Source: Pseudomonas lactis (GTDB taxonomy: Bacteria > Pseudomonadota > Gammaproteobacteria > Pseudomonadales > Pseudomonadaceae). Taken from it: DNA of 64,000 nucleotides. Every line of letters begins with the position of its first letter. Positions within the stretch are counted from its first letter, which is position 1. The position numbers were made by a program, and so were the translations under genes. A model generated the notes under the pieces. That model was not told the origin of the DNA, ran no database searches, and worked only from the letters and a program-made list of their open reading frames with translations. The stretch spans positions 1 to 64,000 of the forward strand of contig NZ_JYLO01000021.1 of assembly GCF_001439845.1 (NCBI RefSeq), read 5' to 3'. Below are positions 51,972-60,738 of this stretch, in pieces.

Positions 51972-51978
51972 CATCCAA

Positions 51979-52005
51979 TGTGGGAGCCGGGCTTGCCCGC
52001 GATGA
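51979..52005. repeat. Single REP unit upstream of pcaT
   Basis: ATGTGGGAGCCGGGCTTGCC is an unpaired REP core just after the longer palindrome. Confidence 0.7.
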
Positions 52006-52052
52006 GGCCCTCTCAGGCTCCACCTATCCAAAAGTCTGCTTGCGGAACAGGG

Positions 52053-52080
52053 TTGTTGCAAAGTATGTCTAGGCTATAAC
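52053..52080 (+). promoter_or_regulatory. Possible sigma-70 promoter of pcaTBDC
   Basis: TTGTTG (52053-52058) and TATAAC (52075-52080) are separated by 16 bases, 23 bases before the pcaT ATG. The fit is only fair. No CGATAATCG palindrome was found here, so PcaR control of this unit is not evident from sequence. Confidence 0.4.
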
Positions 52081-52102
52081 CGTTCCCACTGAGTAAAAAA
52101 AC

Positions 52103-53398
52103 ATGACAACAAAAACCAGCCACTACACCGGAGAAGAACGCAGCAAAAGGATCTTTGCGATTGTCGGTGCGTCCTCCGGCAACCTGGTCGAATGGTTCGA
52201 CTTCTACGTCTATGCCTTCTGCGCGATTTATTTTGCCCCGGCGTTTTTCCCCTCGGATGACCCTACGGTGCAGTTGCTCAACACCGCCGGTGTGTTTGCC
52301 GCCGGGTTCCTGATGCGCCCGATTGGCGGCTGGTTGTTTGGCCGGGTGGCCGACAAGCACGGGCGTAAGAACTCGATGATGATCTCGGTGCTGATGATGT
52401 GCGGCGGTTCCCTGGTCATCGCCTTCCTGCCCACCTATAACGACATCGGTGCCTGGGCCCCGGCGTTGCTGTTGGTGGCGCGACTGTTCCAGGGCTTGTC
52501 GGTGGGCGGCGAGTACGGCACCACGGCCACCTACATGAGTGAAGTCGCGCTCAAGGGCCAGCGTGGCTTCTTCGCCTCGTTCCAGTACGTGACCCTGATC
52601 GGCGGCCAGTTGCTGGCGGTGCTGGTGGTGGTGATCCTGCAACAGGTCCTCACCGAAGAAGAACTGCGCGCCTGGGGCTGGCGCATTCCGTTTGTGATCG
52701 GTGCCATAGCTGCCGTGATCTCCCTGCTGCTGCGTCGGACCCTCAAAGAAACCACCAGCAAGGAAATGCGCGAAGACAAGGACGCCGGCAGTATCGTCGC
52801 GCTGTTTCGCGACCACGGCAAAGCCTTCATCACGGTGCTGGGCTACACCGCCGGCGGCTCGCTGATTTTCTACACCTTCACCACCTACATGCAGAAGTAC
52901 CTGGTGAACACCGTGGGCATGCACGCCAAGACCTCGAGCTACATCATGACCGGCGCGCTGTTTCTGTACATGTGCATGCAGCCGTTGTTCGGCATGTTGG
53001 CCGACAAGATCGGCCGACGTAATTCGATGCTCTGGTTCGCTGGCCTTGGCACGCTGTTTACCGTGCCAATCCTGCTGACCTTGAAAACCGTGACCAGCCC
53101 GTTTCTGGCCTTTGTGCTGATCACCCTGGCCTTGGCGATTGTCAGCTTCTACACCTCCATCAGCGGCCTGGTCAAAGCGGAGATGTTCCCGCCGCAGGTG
53201 CGTGCATTGGGCGTGGGCCTGGCGTATGCAGTGGCTAACGCGGTGTTTGGCGGTTCGGCAGAAGTGGTTGCGCTGAGCCTCAAATCCATCGGCATGGAAA
53301 ACACCTTTTATTGGTACGTCACCGCGATGATGGCGGTGGCCTTCCTGTTCAGCTTGCGCTTGCCGAAACAGGCGGCGTACCTGCATCACGATCTGTAA
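52103..53398 (+). CDS. pcaT: MFS transporter PcaT (dicarboxylate/beta-ketoadipate type)
   Basis: The protein has 431 residues and 12 helices. It belongs to the metabolite:H+ symporter family, shown by GNLVEWFDFYVYAFCAIYFAPAFFPSDD, RPIGGWLFGRVADKHGRKNSM and GLSVGGEYGTTATYMSE. In other Pseudomonas pca clusters a transporter of this type (PcaT) precedes pcaB and imports beta-ketoadipate. Substrate is inferred from context; alpha-ketoglutarate permease is the sequence-based alternative. Ten bases separate it from pcaB. Confidence 0.88.
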   Translation: MTTKTSHYTGEERSKRIFAIVGASSGNLVEWFDFYVYAFCAIYFAPAFFPSDDPTVQLLNTAGVFAAGFLMRPIGGWLFGRVADKHGRKNSMMISVLMMCGGSLVIAFLPTYNDIGAWAPALLLVARLFQGLSVGGEYGTTATYMSEVALKGQRGFFASFQYVTLIGGQLLAVLVVVILQQVLTEEELRAWGWRIPFVIGAIAAVISLLLRRTLKETTSKEMREDKDAGSIVALFRDHGKAFITVLGYTAGGSLIFYTFTTYMQKYLVNTVGMHAKTSSYIMTGALFLYMCMQPLFGMLADKIGRRNSMLWFAGLGTLFTVPILLTLKTVTSPFLAFVLITLALAIVSFYTSISGLVKAEMFPPQVRALGVGLAYAVANAVFGGSAEVVALSLKSIGMENTFYWYVTAMMAVAFLFSLRLPKQAAYLHHDL

Positions 53399-53408
53399 GG
53401 GATGAGTT

Positions 53409-54773
53409 ATGACGTTGCGCACGAGCAATCAACTGTTCGACGCTTATTTCACTGCTGACAGCATGGCCGACGTGTTCTGTGACCAGGGGCGCTTGCAGGG
53501 TATGCTGGATTTCGAAGCCGCACTGGCCCGGGCGCAGGCGCGGGTCGGGTTGATTCCCCAGGCCGCCGTCGCACCGATTGCCCAGGCGTGCCTGGCGTCG
53601 CTGTATGACGTGGATGCCCTTGGCAGCGCGATTGCCACGGCGGGCAACTCAGCGATTCCATTGGTGAAGGCGTTGGGCAAGTTGATCGCCAGTGAGGACG
53701 CCGACGCCGAGCGTTATGTACACCTGGGTGCCACCAGCCAGGACGTGATGGACACCGGCCTGGTGCTGCAACTGCGCCGTGGGGTGGAACTGATCGAGGC
53801 CGACCTGGCTCGCCTGGGGGAGGTATTGGCCGCCCAGGCCCAGCGTTACGCCGTCGTGCCGTTGGCCGGGCGCACCTGGTTGCAGCACGCGACGCCGGTC
53901 ACCCTGGGGATGAAAATCGCCGGTTGGCTGGGCGCGGTGACGCGCAGTCGCCAGCGCCTGGCCGAATTGAAGCCGCGCCTGTTGGTGCTGCAATTTGGCG
54001 GCGCATCAGGCACGTTGGCGGCGCTCGGCGAATACGCCATGCCCGTGGCCGAAGCCTTGGCCGCCGAGTTGCAACTGGGCTTGCCGGAACAACCCTGGCA
54101 CACCCAGCGTGACCGCCTGGTGGAATTTGCCAGCCTGCTTGGCCTGATCGCCGGCAGCCTCGGCAAGTTGGGCCGCGATATCAGCCTGTTGATGCAGACC
54201 GAAGCGGCGGAGGTGTTCGAGCCCTCGGCGCCGGGCAAGGGCGGTTCGTCCACCATGCCCCACAAACGCAACCCGGTGGGTGCCGCAGTGTTGATCAGCG
54301 CGGCCACCCGTGTACCGGGCCTGGTGGCGACGATGTTCAGCGCCATGCCCCAAGAGCACGAACGCAGCCTGGGCTTGTGGCACGCCGAATGGGAGACCTT
54401 GCCGGAGATTTGCCGCTTGGTGTCCGGTGCCTTGCACCAGGCAATTCTGGTCAGTGAAGGGTTGGAAGTGAATGCCGAACGCATGGCACAGAACCTCGAC
54501 CTGACCCAGGGCCTGGTGCTGGCCGAAGCGGTGAGTATCGTGCTCGCCCAACGCTTGGGCCGCGACACCGCGCACCATCTGCTTGAACAGTGCTGCAAAC
54601 GTGCGGTCGCCGAGCAGCGCCATTTGCGCGCGGTGCTGGCGGATGAGCCGCACGTCACCGCCGAGTTGTCAGCGGCTGAACTGGACCGCCTGCTCGACCC
54701 GGCCCACTACCTGGGCCAGGCGTCCACCTGGGTTACGCGTGCAGTGACCGAACATTTTGCTTTGACTGCCTGA
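53409..54773 (+). CDS. pcaB: 3-carboxy-cis,cis-muconate cycloisomerase
   Basis: PcaB lactonises beta-carboxymuconate. The 454-residue fumarase/aspartase superfamily protein has the signature GKGGSSTMPHKRNPVGA with its flexible catalytic-serine loop, plus LGATSQDVMDTGLVLQLR. The first 20 residues (FDAYFTADSMADVFCDQGRLQGMLDFEAALARAQ) match the family. It is 10 bases upstream of pcaD. Confidence 0.95.
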   Translation: MTLRTSNQLFDAYFTADSMADVFCDQGRLQGMLDFEAALARAQARVGLIPQAAVAPIAQACLASLYDVDALGSAIATAGNSAIPLVKALGKLIASEDADAERYVHLGATSQDVMDTGLVLQLRRGVELIEADLARLGEVLAAQAQRYAVVPLAGRTWLQHATPVTLGMKIAGWLGAVTRSRQRLAELKPRLLVLQFGGASGTLAALGEYAMPVAEALAAELQLGLPEQPWHTQRDRLVEFASLLGLIAGSLGKLGRDISLLMQTEAAEVFEPSAPGKGGSSTMPHKRNPVGAAVLISAATRVPGLVATMFSAMPQEHERSLGLWHAEWETLPEICRLVSGALHQAILVSEGLEVNAERMAQNLDLTQGLVLAEAVSIVLAQRLGRDTAHHLLEQCCKRAVAEQRHLRAVLADEPHVTAELSAAELDRLLDPAHYLGQASTWVTRAVTEHFALTA

Positions 54774-54783
54774 GGAGAACGCT

Positions 54784-55575
54784 GTGGCTTTTGTACAACT
54801 CGCCGAGGGCGAACTGCATTACCAACTCGAGGGGCCCGCCGACGCACCGTTATTGGTGCTGTCCAATTCCCTGGGTACCGACCTGCATATGTGGGATATC
54901 CAGATTCCGGCCTTCACCGAGCATTTTCGCGTACTGCGCTTCGACACCCGCGGCCACGGCCAATCCCTGGTGACCGAGGGGCCTTACAGCATTGAGCAAC
55001 TGGGCCAAGACGTGATCGCACTGCTGGATGCGCTGGATATCCAGAAGGCGCATTTTTGCGGGCTGTCCATGGGCGGCTTGATCGGCCAATGGCTGGGCAT
55101 TCATGCCGGCGAGCGCCTGCAACGCCTGGTGGTGTGTAACACCGCGGCCAAGATCGGCACGCCCGAGGTGTGGAACCCGCGTATCGAAATGGTCCTGCGT
55201 GATGGCGCAGCCGCGATGGTAGCGCTGCGCGATGCGTCGATTGCGCGCTGGTTCACCGCAGATTTCGCCGCCGCCCACCCGCACCAGGCCAAGCAGATCA
55301 CTGACATGCTCGCGGCCACGTCGCCCGAGGGGTATGCCGCCAACTGCGGCGCTGTGCGCGATGCGGATTTTCGTGAGCAATTGTCCTCGATCAAGGTGCC
55401 GACCCTGGTGATTGCCGGCACCGAAGACGCAGTGACGCCGCCAGCCGGTGGCCACTTTATCCAGAGCCATGTGCAGGGTGCCGAGTATGCCGAGTTCTAT
55501 GCGGCGCACCTGTCCAACGTTCAGGCCGGTGCTGCGTTCAGCGACCGGGTGATCGAATTTCTGCTGGCCCGCTGA
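54784..55575 (+). CDS. pcaD: 3-oxoadipate enol-lactonase
   Basis: This alpha/beta hydrolase converts the enol-lactone to beta-ketoadipate. It begins with GTG and has 263 residues. The nucleophile serine is in FCGLSMGGLIGQWLG, the oxyanion region in LSNSLGTDLHMWD, the acid in IAGTEDAVTPP, and the His in AAHLSNVQ. AGGAGAACGCT precedes the start. Confidence 0.95.
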   Translation: MAFVQLAEGELHYQLEGPADAPLLVLSNSLGTDLHMWDIQIPAFTEHFRVLRFDTRGHGQSLVTEGPYSIEQLGQDVIALLDALDIQKAHFCGLSMGGLIGQWLGIHAGERLQRLVVCNTAAKIGTPEVWNPRIEMVLRDGAAAMVALRDASIARWFTADFAAAHPHQAKQITDMLAATSPEGYAANCGAVRDADFREQLSSIKVPTLVIAGTEDAVTPPAGGHFIQSHVQGAEYAEFYAAHLSNVQAGAAFSDRVIEFLLAR

Positions 55576-55585
55576 GGAGCTATTT

Positions 55586-55984
55586 GTGGACGAGAAACAA
55601 CGTTACGCCGAGGGCCTGCAGGTGCGCCGCGAAGTACTGGGCGATGCCCACGTCGACCGCAGCCTCAATGCCCTGACCGAGTTCAACAGCGAGTTCCAGG
55701 AAATGATCACCCGCCACGCCTGGGGTGACATCTGGACCCGCCCCGGCCTGCCTCGGCATACCCGCAGCCTGATCACCATCGCGATGCTGATCGGCATGAA
55801 CCGCAGTGAAGAACTGAAACTGCACCTGCGTGCTGCCGCCAGCAACGGCGTGACCCGCGCCGAGATCAAGGAAGTGCTGATGCAGAGTGCGATCTACTGC
55901 GGGATCCCGGCGGCGAATGCGACGTTTCACCTGGCGGAGTCAGTGTGGGATGAGTTGGGTGTGGAGTCTCGCCAACAAGACTGA
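55586..55984 (+). CDS. pcaC: 4-carboxymuconolactone decarboxylase
   Basis: PcaC decarboxylates gamma-carboxymuconolactone to the enol-lactone. The 132-residue, GTG-started protein shows the CMD fold with a conserved Glu/Cys/His region (AEIKEVLMQSAIYCGIPAANATFHLAESVW). It is the last gene of the pca cluster. Its last 58 codons are duplicated at 58774-58947. Confidence 0.95.
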   Translation: MDEKQRYAEGLQVRREVLGDAHVDRSLNALTEFNSEFQEMITRHAWGDIWTRPGLPRHTRSLITIAMLIGMNRSEELKLHLRAAASNGVTRAEIKEVLMQSAIYCGIPAANATFHLAESVWDELGVESRQQD

Positions 55985-56352
55985 ATATGAAATGCGATCT
56001 CCTGTGGGAGCTGGCTTGCCTGCGATTGCGGTGGGCCAGTCAATATTGGGCTGACTGACAGATTGCTATCGCAGGCAAGCCAGCTCCCACAGGGGATCGT
56101 CACAGGTTCAGGGCGTTAGTGGGAATCAGCATCCCACAGCCAATTCCACACCCCCGGCAGATGCACCGGCTCGTTCACAGCCTTAACCGTACGTGCCAGC
56201 GCTGCACGTTCCAGCGCGGCGTGGTCGGTATAGAACGGCTCTGCCGCTGTCTTCAATCCGTTGACCCGCGCGCTGTCCATTAGGATCTGCAAGTACTCCT
56301 GCATATGCCGCGCGGTGTAGCGGTTGATGTCATGGAAGGTCACCACTACCGG
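55811..56352. repeat. Segmental duplication, parent copy
   Basis: It matches 58774-59219 base for base apart from a few substitutions and one 96-bp difference. It covers the pcaC 3' end, the REP pair and the 3' part of the polysaccharide deacetylase gene. The constant offset is 2963 bases up to the deletion. Confidence 0.95.
56001..56093. repeat. REP inverted pair (inside duplicated segment, parent copy)
   Basis: CCTGTGGGAGCTGGCTTGCC and its complement lie between the convergent pcaC and deacetylase genes. The identical doublet recurs at 58964-59056. Confidence 0.9.
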
Positions 56353-57006
56353 AATCACCCCCTCCACCGTCGGCAGCTCACCCAAGGCAATACGCTCGCG
56401 CACCACCGACAGTTGCCGATACAGATTGGCGCGCCGACGTGGGCTGGCGTTGAAGCCCCAGATCTTGCCGTCATTGGCACTCAAGTCCGTCAACAGTACC
56501 CGCATGCCGTGGCGTTGGTAGGCGGCGAAGGTGCGCTTGTCGTAGTTCCAGAAGGGCGGGCGTACCAGCACAGGTGGCGCGCCCGTGATGGCGGCAATAT
56601 CCGCAGCACCTTCGGTCAGGGTGTGTTCCAGCGTGGCGTCGTTCAACCAGCGGTGATTGGTGTGAAACGCCGTGGCGGTGTGAAAGGCTAATACATGGTC
56701 AGCGGCGAACTCACGTTCCATGGTCTTGCGCCCCCGAGAACTGCCGCCGGAGCGAGCGGCTTCGGTCTGCAGGAAAAACACCGCCTTGATCCCCGGCAGT
56801 ACCGGGTTATTGGCCAGGTCGGCCACTACCGAGCGGCTCGGGTTGTTGTAGCCTGAGGCACTTGGGCCATCGTCGAAGGTCAGCAGAAAGCGGATCGGCG
56901 CCTGGGTTTGCAGGCGTTGCTCGGTCTGTGGCGTCAGGGCGAGGGGCGGGCCGATGCAGCCGCTGAGGCTCAACGCCAGGGCCATTGTGATGGCGAAGGG
57001 TTTCAT
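56116..57006 (-). CDS. Polysaccharide deacetylase (NodB-like) lipoprotein
   Basis: The start at 57006 (MKPFAITMALALSLSGC) gives 296 residues with a lipobox at Cys17. The NodB domain begins RFLLTFDDGPSAS, whose first Asp is the catalytic base. HTATAFHTNHRWLND is probably the metal-binding His motif, RPPFWNYDKRT is motif 3, and VVVTFHDINRYTARHM carries the late His. It would remove acetyl groups from an envelope polysaccharide. Its 3' end is part of the duplicated segment, which suggests genome rearrangement beside it. Confidence 0.88.
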   Translation of the reverse strand: MKPFAITMALALSLSGCIGPPLALTPQTEQRLQTQAPIRFLLTFDDGPSASGYNNPSRSVVADLANNPVLPGIKAVFFLQTEAARSGGSSRGRKTMEREFAADHVLAFHTATAFHTNHRWLNDATLEHTLTEGAADIAAITGAPPVLVRPPFWNYDKRTFAAYQRHGMRVLLTDLSANDGKIWGFNASPRRRANLYRQLSVVRERIALGELPTVEGVIPVVVTFHDINRYTARHMQEYLQILMDSARVNGLKTAAEPFYTDHAALERAALARTVKAVNEPVHLPGVWNWLWDADSH

Positions 57007-57170
57007 GGTGTGCACGGGCTCGAATAGTGGCCGCTGCAGGGCGAAACTGCAGCGGCAGGCTCGCACGATACAGCAAGATCAACGTTCTGGGGCTATGCCT
57101 TGATACAGGTCACCTCCAGATTGATTGCTGCATCGGCTCATGGCGGTGTGTCCGTGTCCGCCGTTAGGTA

Positions 57171-58675
57171 TCAGTAGCCTGTTCGCGGTGGTTTGCCCAT
57201 TTCCAAATTCAGCGCATTTTCGGTAAACGGCGCCGGGTTGGTGGAGGTGGGCGGGGTGGATGGGTCGTTGTCGAAGTCGAAGGGCGGTGCGTTAGTCGGC
57301 AGGCCGATTGCCTGCAGCTCAGAATTTTCCGGTCCAGGGCGCTCAGGGAGCTCTGGAAGTGGGTCGCTGGAGCCGCTTAGGAACGTACCGTTGGCGCCGT
57401 TCCAGGCATGTGCCATCTCGTGGTAGAACTGGGCGATCGGTGATGCGTTTGTCTTCCGATTGGACTCGCTCGGATAGTAAAAAATCATACCCTGGTCAGC
57501 AGCGGCACCGGCTACTCCGTCGTTTATCACACCCATTTTCGAGTCGTCGTGTGGGATTTTCAACTGTTCGCTGCGCGTGAGTTTTCCAGCTCAGTGGTAT
57601 TGAACCCATACATGTTAATGAAATCGGATTGCATGATAGTGACCGGCGCACCGTTTCTATCAGCGGCTTTGTCCATCTCCTCCAGCATGACTCTCCCCGC
57701 AGGCGAGGAGCGGAGTAACTCAAGATCATCTTCGACCCGTTCTTTGAACACATCCGAGCCTACGATGCTAAACGCTCGCTGACCGGCATCGGTCGGCGTC
57801 ACCCGGGTGATGGTCGATTGTTCCGTATCTGAAAGACGGTCACCGTTTTTGACGTAGATGCGCGCTGCGTTACCGTTGGCCCACACCCTGTCGAACCCTT
57901 TGCCCGTGTAGATAGTCGCTTCGTCGTGGGCGACTATCCGGTCATTGCCTTTGCCGCCATTTATCACCGTATGTCCGTTGCTGGCTTAGAGTCTGTCGTT
58001 GCCATCACCGCCATCCAAGTAACTTTTTTTAGTCGTCGGGCCAGCCCCCGCATACAAAACGTCCTTGCCCTGGTTACCGTACATCACCCCGTTTCCTGTA
58101 ACGCCGATCAAGGTGTCGTTACCCTCGTTGCCTTCGGCATAACCGGCGCCACTGCCCAATCGGATATGGTCTCTGCGACGTCCCCCATAAACGGTGGTCG
58201 TGCCGCTGCTGGCATGAACCGTGTCATTGCCATCGCCCGCGTGGATCGTGACCGCGGCGGTGACAGTGGGGTCCAGCGTGATGTTGTCGTTGCCCCCAGC
58301 GGTCAAGGTGTTCAGGCTTAAGAACGGCACTGGCGTGTCTTTGGCGGGCGAAGTGTGTGAGGTGGGGGGCGGATTGTTGAGCGTGTAAGTCTGATCATTC
58401 ACCGACACGCTCAGCCGGCGGTCGGCGTGCTGGCTGATATGGATAACGTCCGAAGCGTCACCCGTTTCCAGCGTCAGAATAGTGGCAGTGTGTTGCGGGT
58501 TATTGGGGTCTCTGTAGGAGGTTCGAATTTCCTGGGTAACCTTCAGGTTGCCGTTCTCCACCAGCACCTCTGTATTGGATCGCAGGTAGCTGCTGCCAGT
58601 GGCAGGAGGAGGGGGCGCCTCCGGTGAGATGGGCGGTGTAATGACGGGTAGGGCGATGGGGGACGCTGAGTTCAT
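57171..58675 (-). pseudogene. Degraded RTX-repeat/M91 metallopeptidase paralogue
   Basis: It aligns along its whole length with the intact gene at 59239-60738. Part 1 (58675-57986) ends at a TAA where the paralogue has Tyr in LLYAGDGHTV; the frame continues unchanged after it (NGHTVINGGKGNDR). A second lesion, a net +1 base near 57570-57585, shifts the frame between NTTELENSRA and LKIPHDDSKMG. The peptidase part still shows FYHEMAHAWNGANGTF. Two independent disabling changes make this a pseudogene. It retains the Pro-rich head and six or so GGxGxD-type repeats. Confidence 0.88.
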
Positions 58676-58773
58676 TGAACGTTACCTGCTCGTTTGACGT
58701 GGGTTAGTGTTCCCGGCCCTACGTGTCGCCAAGGCCAAGACATCCATCAGTCGTACGCCCTGAGTGAATTGAA

Positions 58774-58947
58774 GAGCTGAAACTGCACCTGCGTGCTGCC
58801 GCCAGCAACGGCGTGACCCGCGCTGAGATCAAGGAAGTGCTGATGCAGAGTGCGATCTACTGCGGGATCCCGGCAGCGAATGCGACGTTTCACCTGGCGG
58901 AGTCAGTGTGGGATGAATTGGGTGTGGAGTCCCGCCAACAAGACTGA
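58774..58947 (+). pseudogene. Duplicated 3' fragment of pcaC
   Basis: It encodes the last 57 residues of PcaC (LKLHLRAAASNGVTRAEIKE to the stop) without a start. Four or five substitutions separate it from pcaC, mostly at third codon positions. It is not expected to be functional. Confidence 0.93.
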
Positions 58948-58963
58948 ATATGAAATGCGATCT

Positions 58964-59056
58964 CCTGTGGGAGCTGGCTTGCCTGCGATTGCGGTGGGCC
59001 AGTCAATATTGGGCTGACTGACAGATTGCTATCGCAGGCAAGCCAGCTCCCACAGG
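58964..59056. repeat. REP inverted pair (second copy)
   Basis: It is identical to the doublet at 56001-56093, carried along by the segmental duplication. Confidence 0.9.
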
Positions 59057-59078
59057 GGATCGTCACAGGTTCAGGGCG

Positions 59079-59217
59079 TTAGTGGGAATCAGCATCCCAC
59101 AGCCAATTCCACACCCCCGGCAGATGCACCGGCTCGTTCACAGCCTTGACCGTACGGGCCAGCGCTGCACGTTCCAGCGCGGTGTAGCGGTTGATGTCAT
59201 GGAAGGTCACCACCACC
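59079..59217 (-). pseudogene. Duplicated C-terminal fragment of the polysaccharide deacetylase
   Basis: It encodes VTFHDINRYTA fused in frame, by the 96-bp deletion, to ALERAALARTVKAVNEP and the C-terminus. It has no start or NodB core. Confidence 0.9.
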
Positions 59218-59238
59218 GTTTACGTCAACTTTCTTGTG

Positions 59239-60738
59239 TCAGTATTGCATTCGCGGTGGGAGTCCCATTTCCTCGCGCAACGCATTCTCGGTGAATGGGG
59301 CCGGGTTCGTGGACGTCGGCGGGGTGGTGGGATCGTTGTCGAAGTCGAAGGGTGGGGCGTTAGTCGGCAAGCCGACAGCCTGCGGTTCGCCATTGGCAGG
59401 GCCTGGACTCATAGGGTCACCGGCTGTGCCTGGCAGAAAAGTACCGTTGGCACCGTTCCAGGCGTGTACCATTTCATGGTAGAACGCGACAATTGGAGAG
59501 GTGATGTTCTCGTTTTCAAAGGCCAAGATTGAGTTCTGCGCATAGTTAATTGTGCCTTGATCCGCACGGGCGCCAGGCTCCCCATCTTTTATTCCACCCC
59601 TCTTCGGGTCGCCCATAGGGATCTTTTTCCGCTCTTGCTCGCTTAATTTTTGCAGCTCACTGCTGTTGAACGTGTAACTGGAACCACCTTTTTTGTCTTC
59701 TTCGATGGTGACTGGAGCACCATTTCGCTCAGCCGCTTTATCCATTTCCTCCAGCATTTTGCGCCCCACAGGTGAGGCACGCAGCAGTGCCAGGTCATCT
59801 TCGACCCGTTGTTTGAACTCATCCGTACCTACGATTTTAAAAGCTTTTTTACCCGCTTCGCTCGGCTCCGTTCTAGTGATAGTCGATTGCTCTGTGCCTG
59901 GCAGGTAATCACTGCTCTGGGCATAAATACGCGCTTTGGTAAGGTTGCCCCAAACGGTATCGGATCCCTTCCCCGTGTACGCGGTGGTATTGGCGTAAGC
60001 AACTATTTGGTCATTACCGTCGCCGCCATTGATCACCGTATGCCCGTCGCCAGCGTATAACAGGTCGTCGCCCTCACCCCCATCCAGGTGGCTTTTTTTG
60101 TTGGCGGGTCCAGGCCCTGCATACAAACGATCGTTACCCTTGTTCCCGTACATCACGGAGTGTCCCGAACCGCCAATTATCGTGTCGTCACCGTCGTTAC
60201 CTTCTACGTAGCCGCCGCCTTTACCCAAGCGAATAGTGTCGTTCCCGCGTCCGCCATAAATGTCGGGATTCCCCCCTTCGGTTTGAACGGTGTCATCTCC
60301 GTCACCCGCTTCGATCTTTACGTCGACAGTGACGTCAGGGGCCAGGGTGATGTTGTCGTTGCCTGCGCCGCTCTTAATGTGCAGGCTGAATTGAGGTTGT
60401 ATGCCTTCCGATGATGAACTGTTTGGCGAGGGGTTATTGCCGTTGAAGGTGTATTCCTGCTCATTTACCTTTACACGCAGTGAGCCGTTCGGGTCCTGAC
60501 TAATATGGATGACGTCCGATTTATCACTCGTTTCGAGTGTCAGGATATTGCCCATGAGCACTGGCTTCTTGGGGTCTCCATGGTGTTCGATGGCCTCCTC
60601 ACTCGCTTTAAGATTACCGTCATCCACGAGCATCTGTGTCTTTCGGCGAATGAGGTCGTCGCCGGGAGGTGGAGTGTTGTCTGCAAGTGCGGAAGGCGCA
60701 GTTACGGGGGGAGCAGTTTGCGGGGCTATCGTAGTCAT
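59239..60738 (-). CDS. RTX-like repeat protein with C-terminal M91-type zinc metallopeptidase domain
   Basis: The protein has 499 residues. A Thr/Pro-rich N-terminus (1-30) without a signal peptide is followed by a beta-rich domain (30-115). Next come degenerate calcium-binding repeats of GGxGxDxx type (about 118-250: SGAGNDNI, AGDGDDTV, GGRGNDTI, GNDGDDTI, GGEGDDLL, GGDGNDQI), a helical linker (300-345) and a peptidase domain with FYHEMVHAWNG (HExxH at 421-425). The domain resembles M91/NleD-type effectors. AGAGGTGA precedes the ATG. Host-directed or interbacterial protease activity is inferred; no secretion genes are nearby. Confidence 0.82.
   Translation of the reverse strand: MTTIAPQTAPPVTAPSALADNTPPPGDDLIRRKTQMLVDDGNLKASEEAIEHHGDPKKPVLMGNILTLETSDKSDVIHISQDPNGSLRVKVNEQEYTFNGNNPSPNSSSSEGIQPQFSLHIKSGAGNDNITLAPDVTVDVKIEAGDGDDTVQTEGGNPDIYGGRGNDTIRLGKGGGYVEGNDGDDTIIGGSGHSVMYGNKGNDRLYAGPGPANKKSHLDGGEGDDLLYAGDGHTVINGGDGNDQIVAYANTTAYTGKGSDTVWGNLTKARIYAQSSDYLPGTEQSTITRTEPSEAGKKAFKIVGTDEFKQRVEDDLALLRASPVGRKMLEEMDKAAERNGAPVTIEEDKKGGSSYTFNSSELQKLSEQERKKIPMGDPKRGGIKDGEPGARADQGTINYAQNSILAFENENITSPIVAFYHEMVHAWNGANGTFLPGTAGDPMSPGPANGEPQAVGLPTNAPPFDFDNDPTTPPTSTNPAPFTENALREEMGLPPRMQY

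Larger units (their letters stand above)
58774..59219. repeat. Segmental duplication, second copy with a 96-bp deletion
   Basis: This is the copy of 55811-56352. The 96 missing bases (parent 56214-56309) were lost between two GCGCGG hexamers, a microhomology deletion. Homology stops abruptly near 59219, where the 3' flank of the intact metallopeptidase gene begins. Confidence 0.95.

Noticed and set aside
55811..59219. Insertion sequence or transposon ends around the duplicated segment
   Set aside because: No transposase gene, terminal inverted repeats or target-site duplications were found at 55811, 56352, 58774 or 59219.
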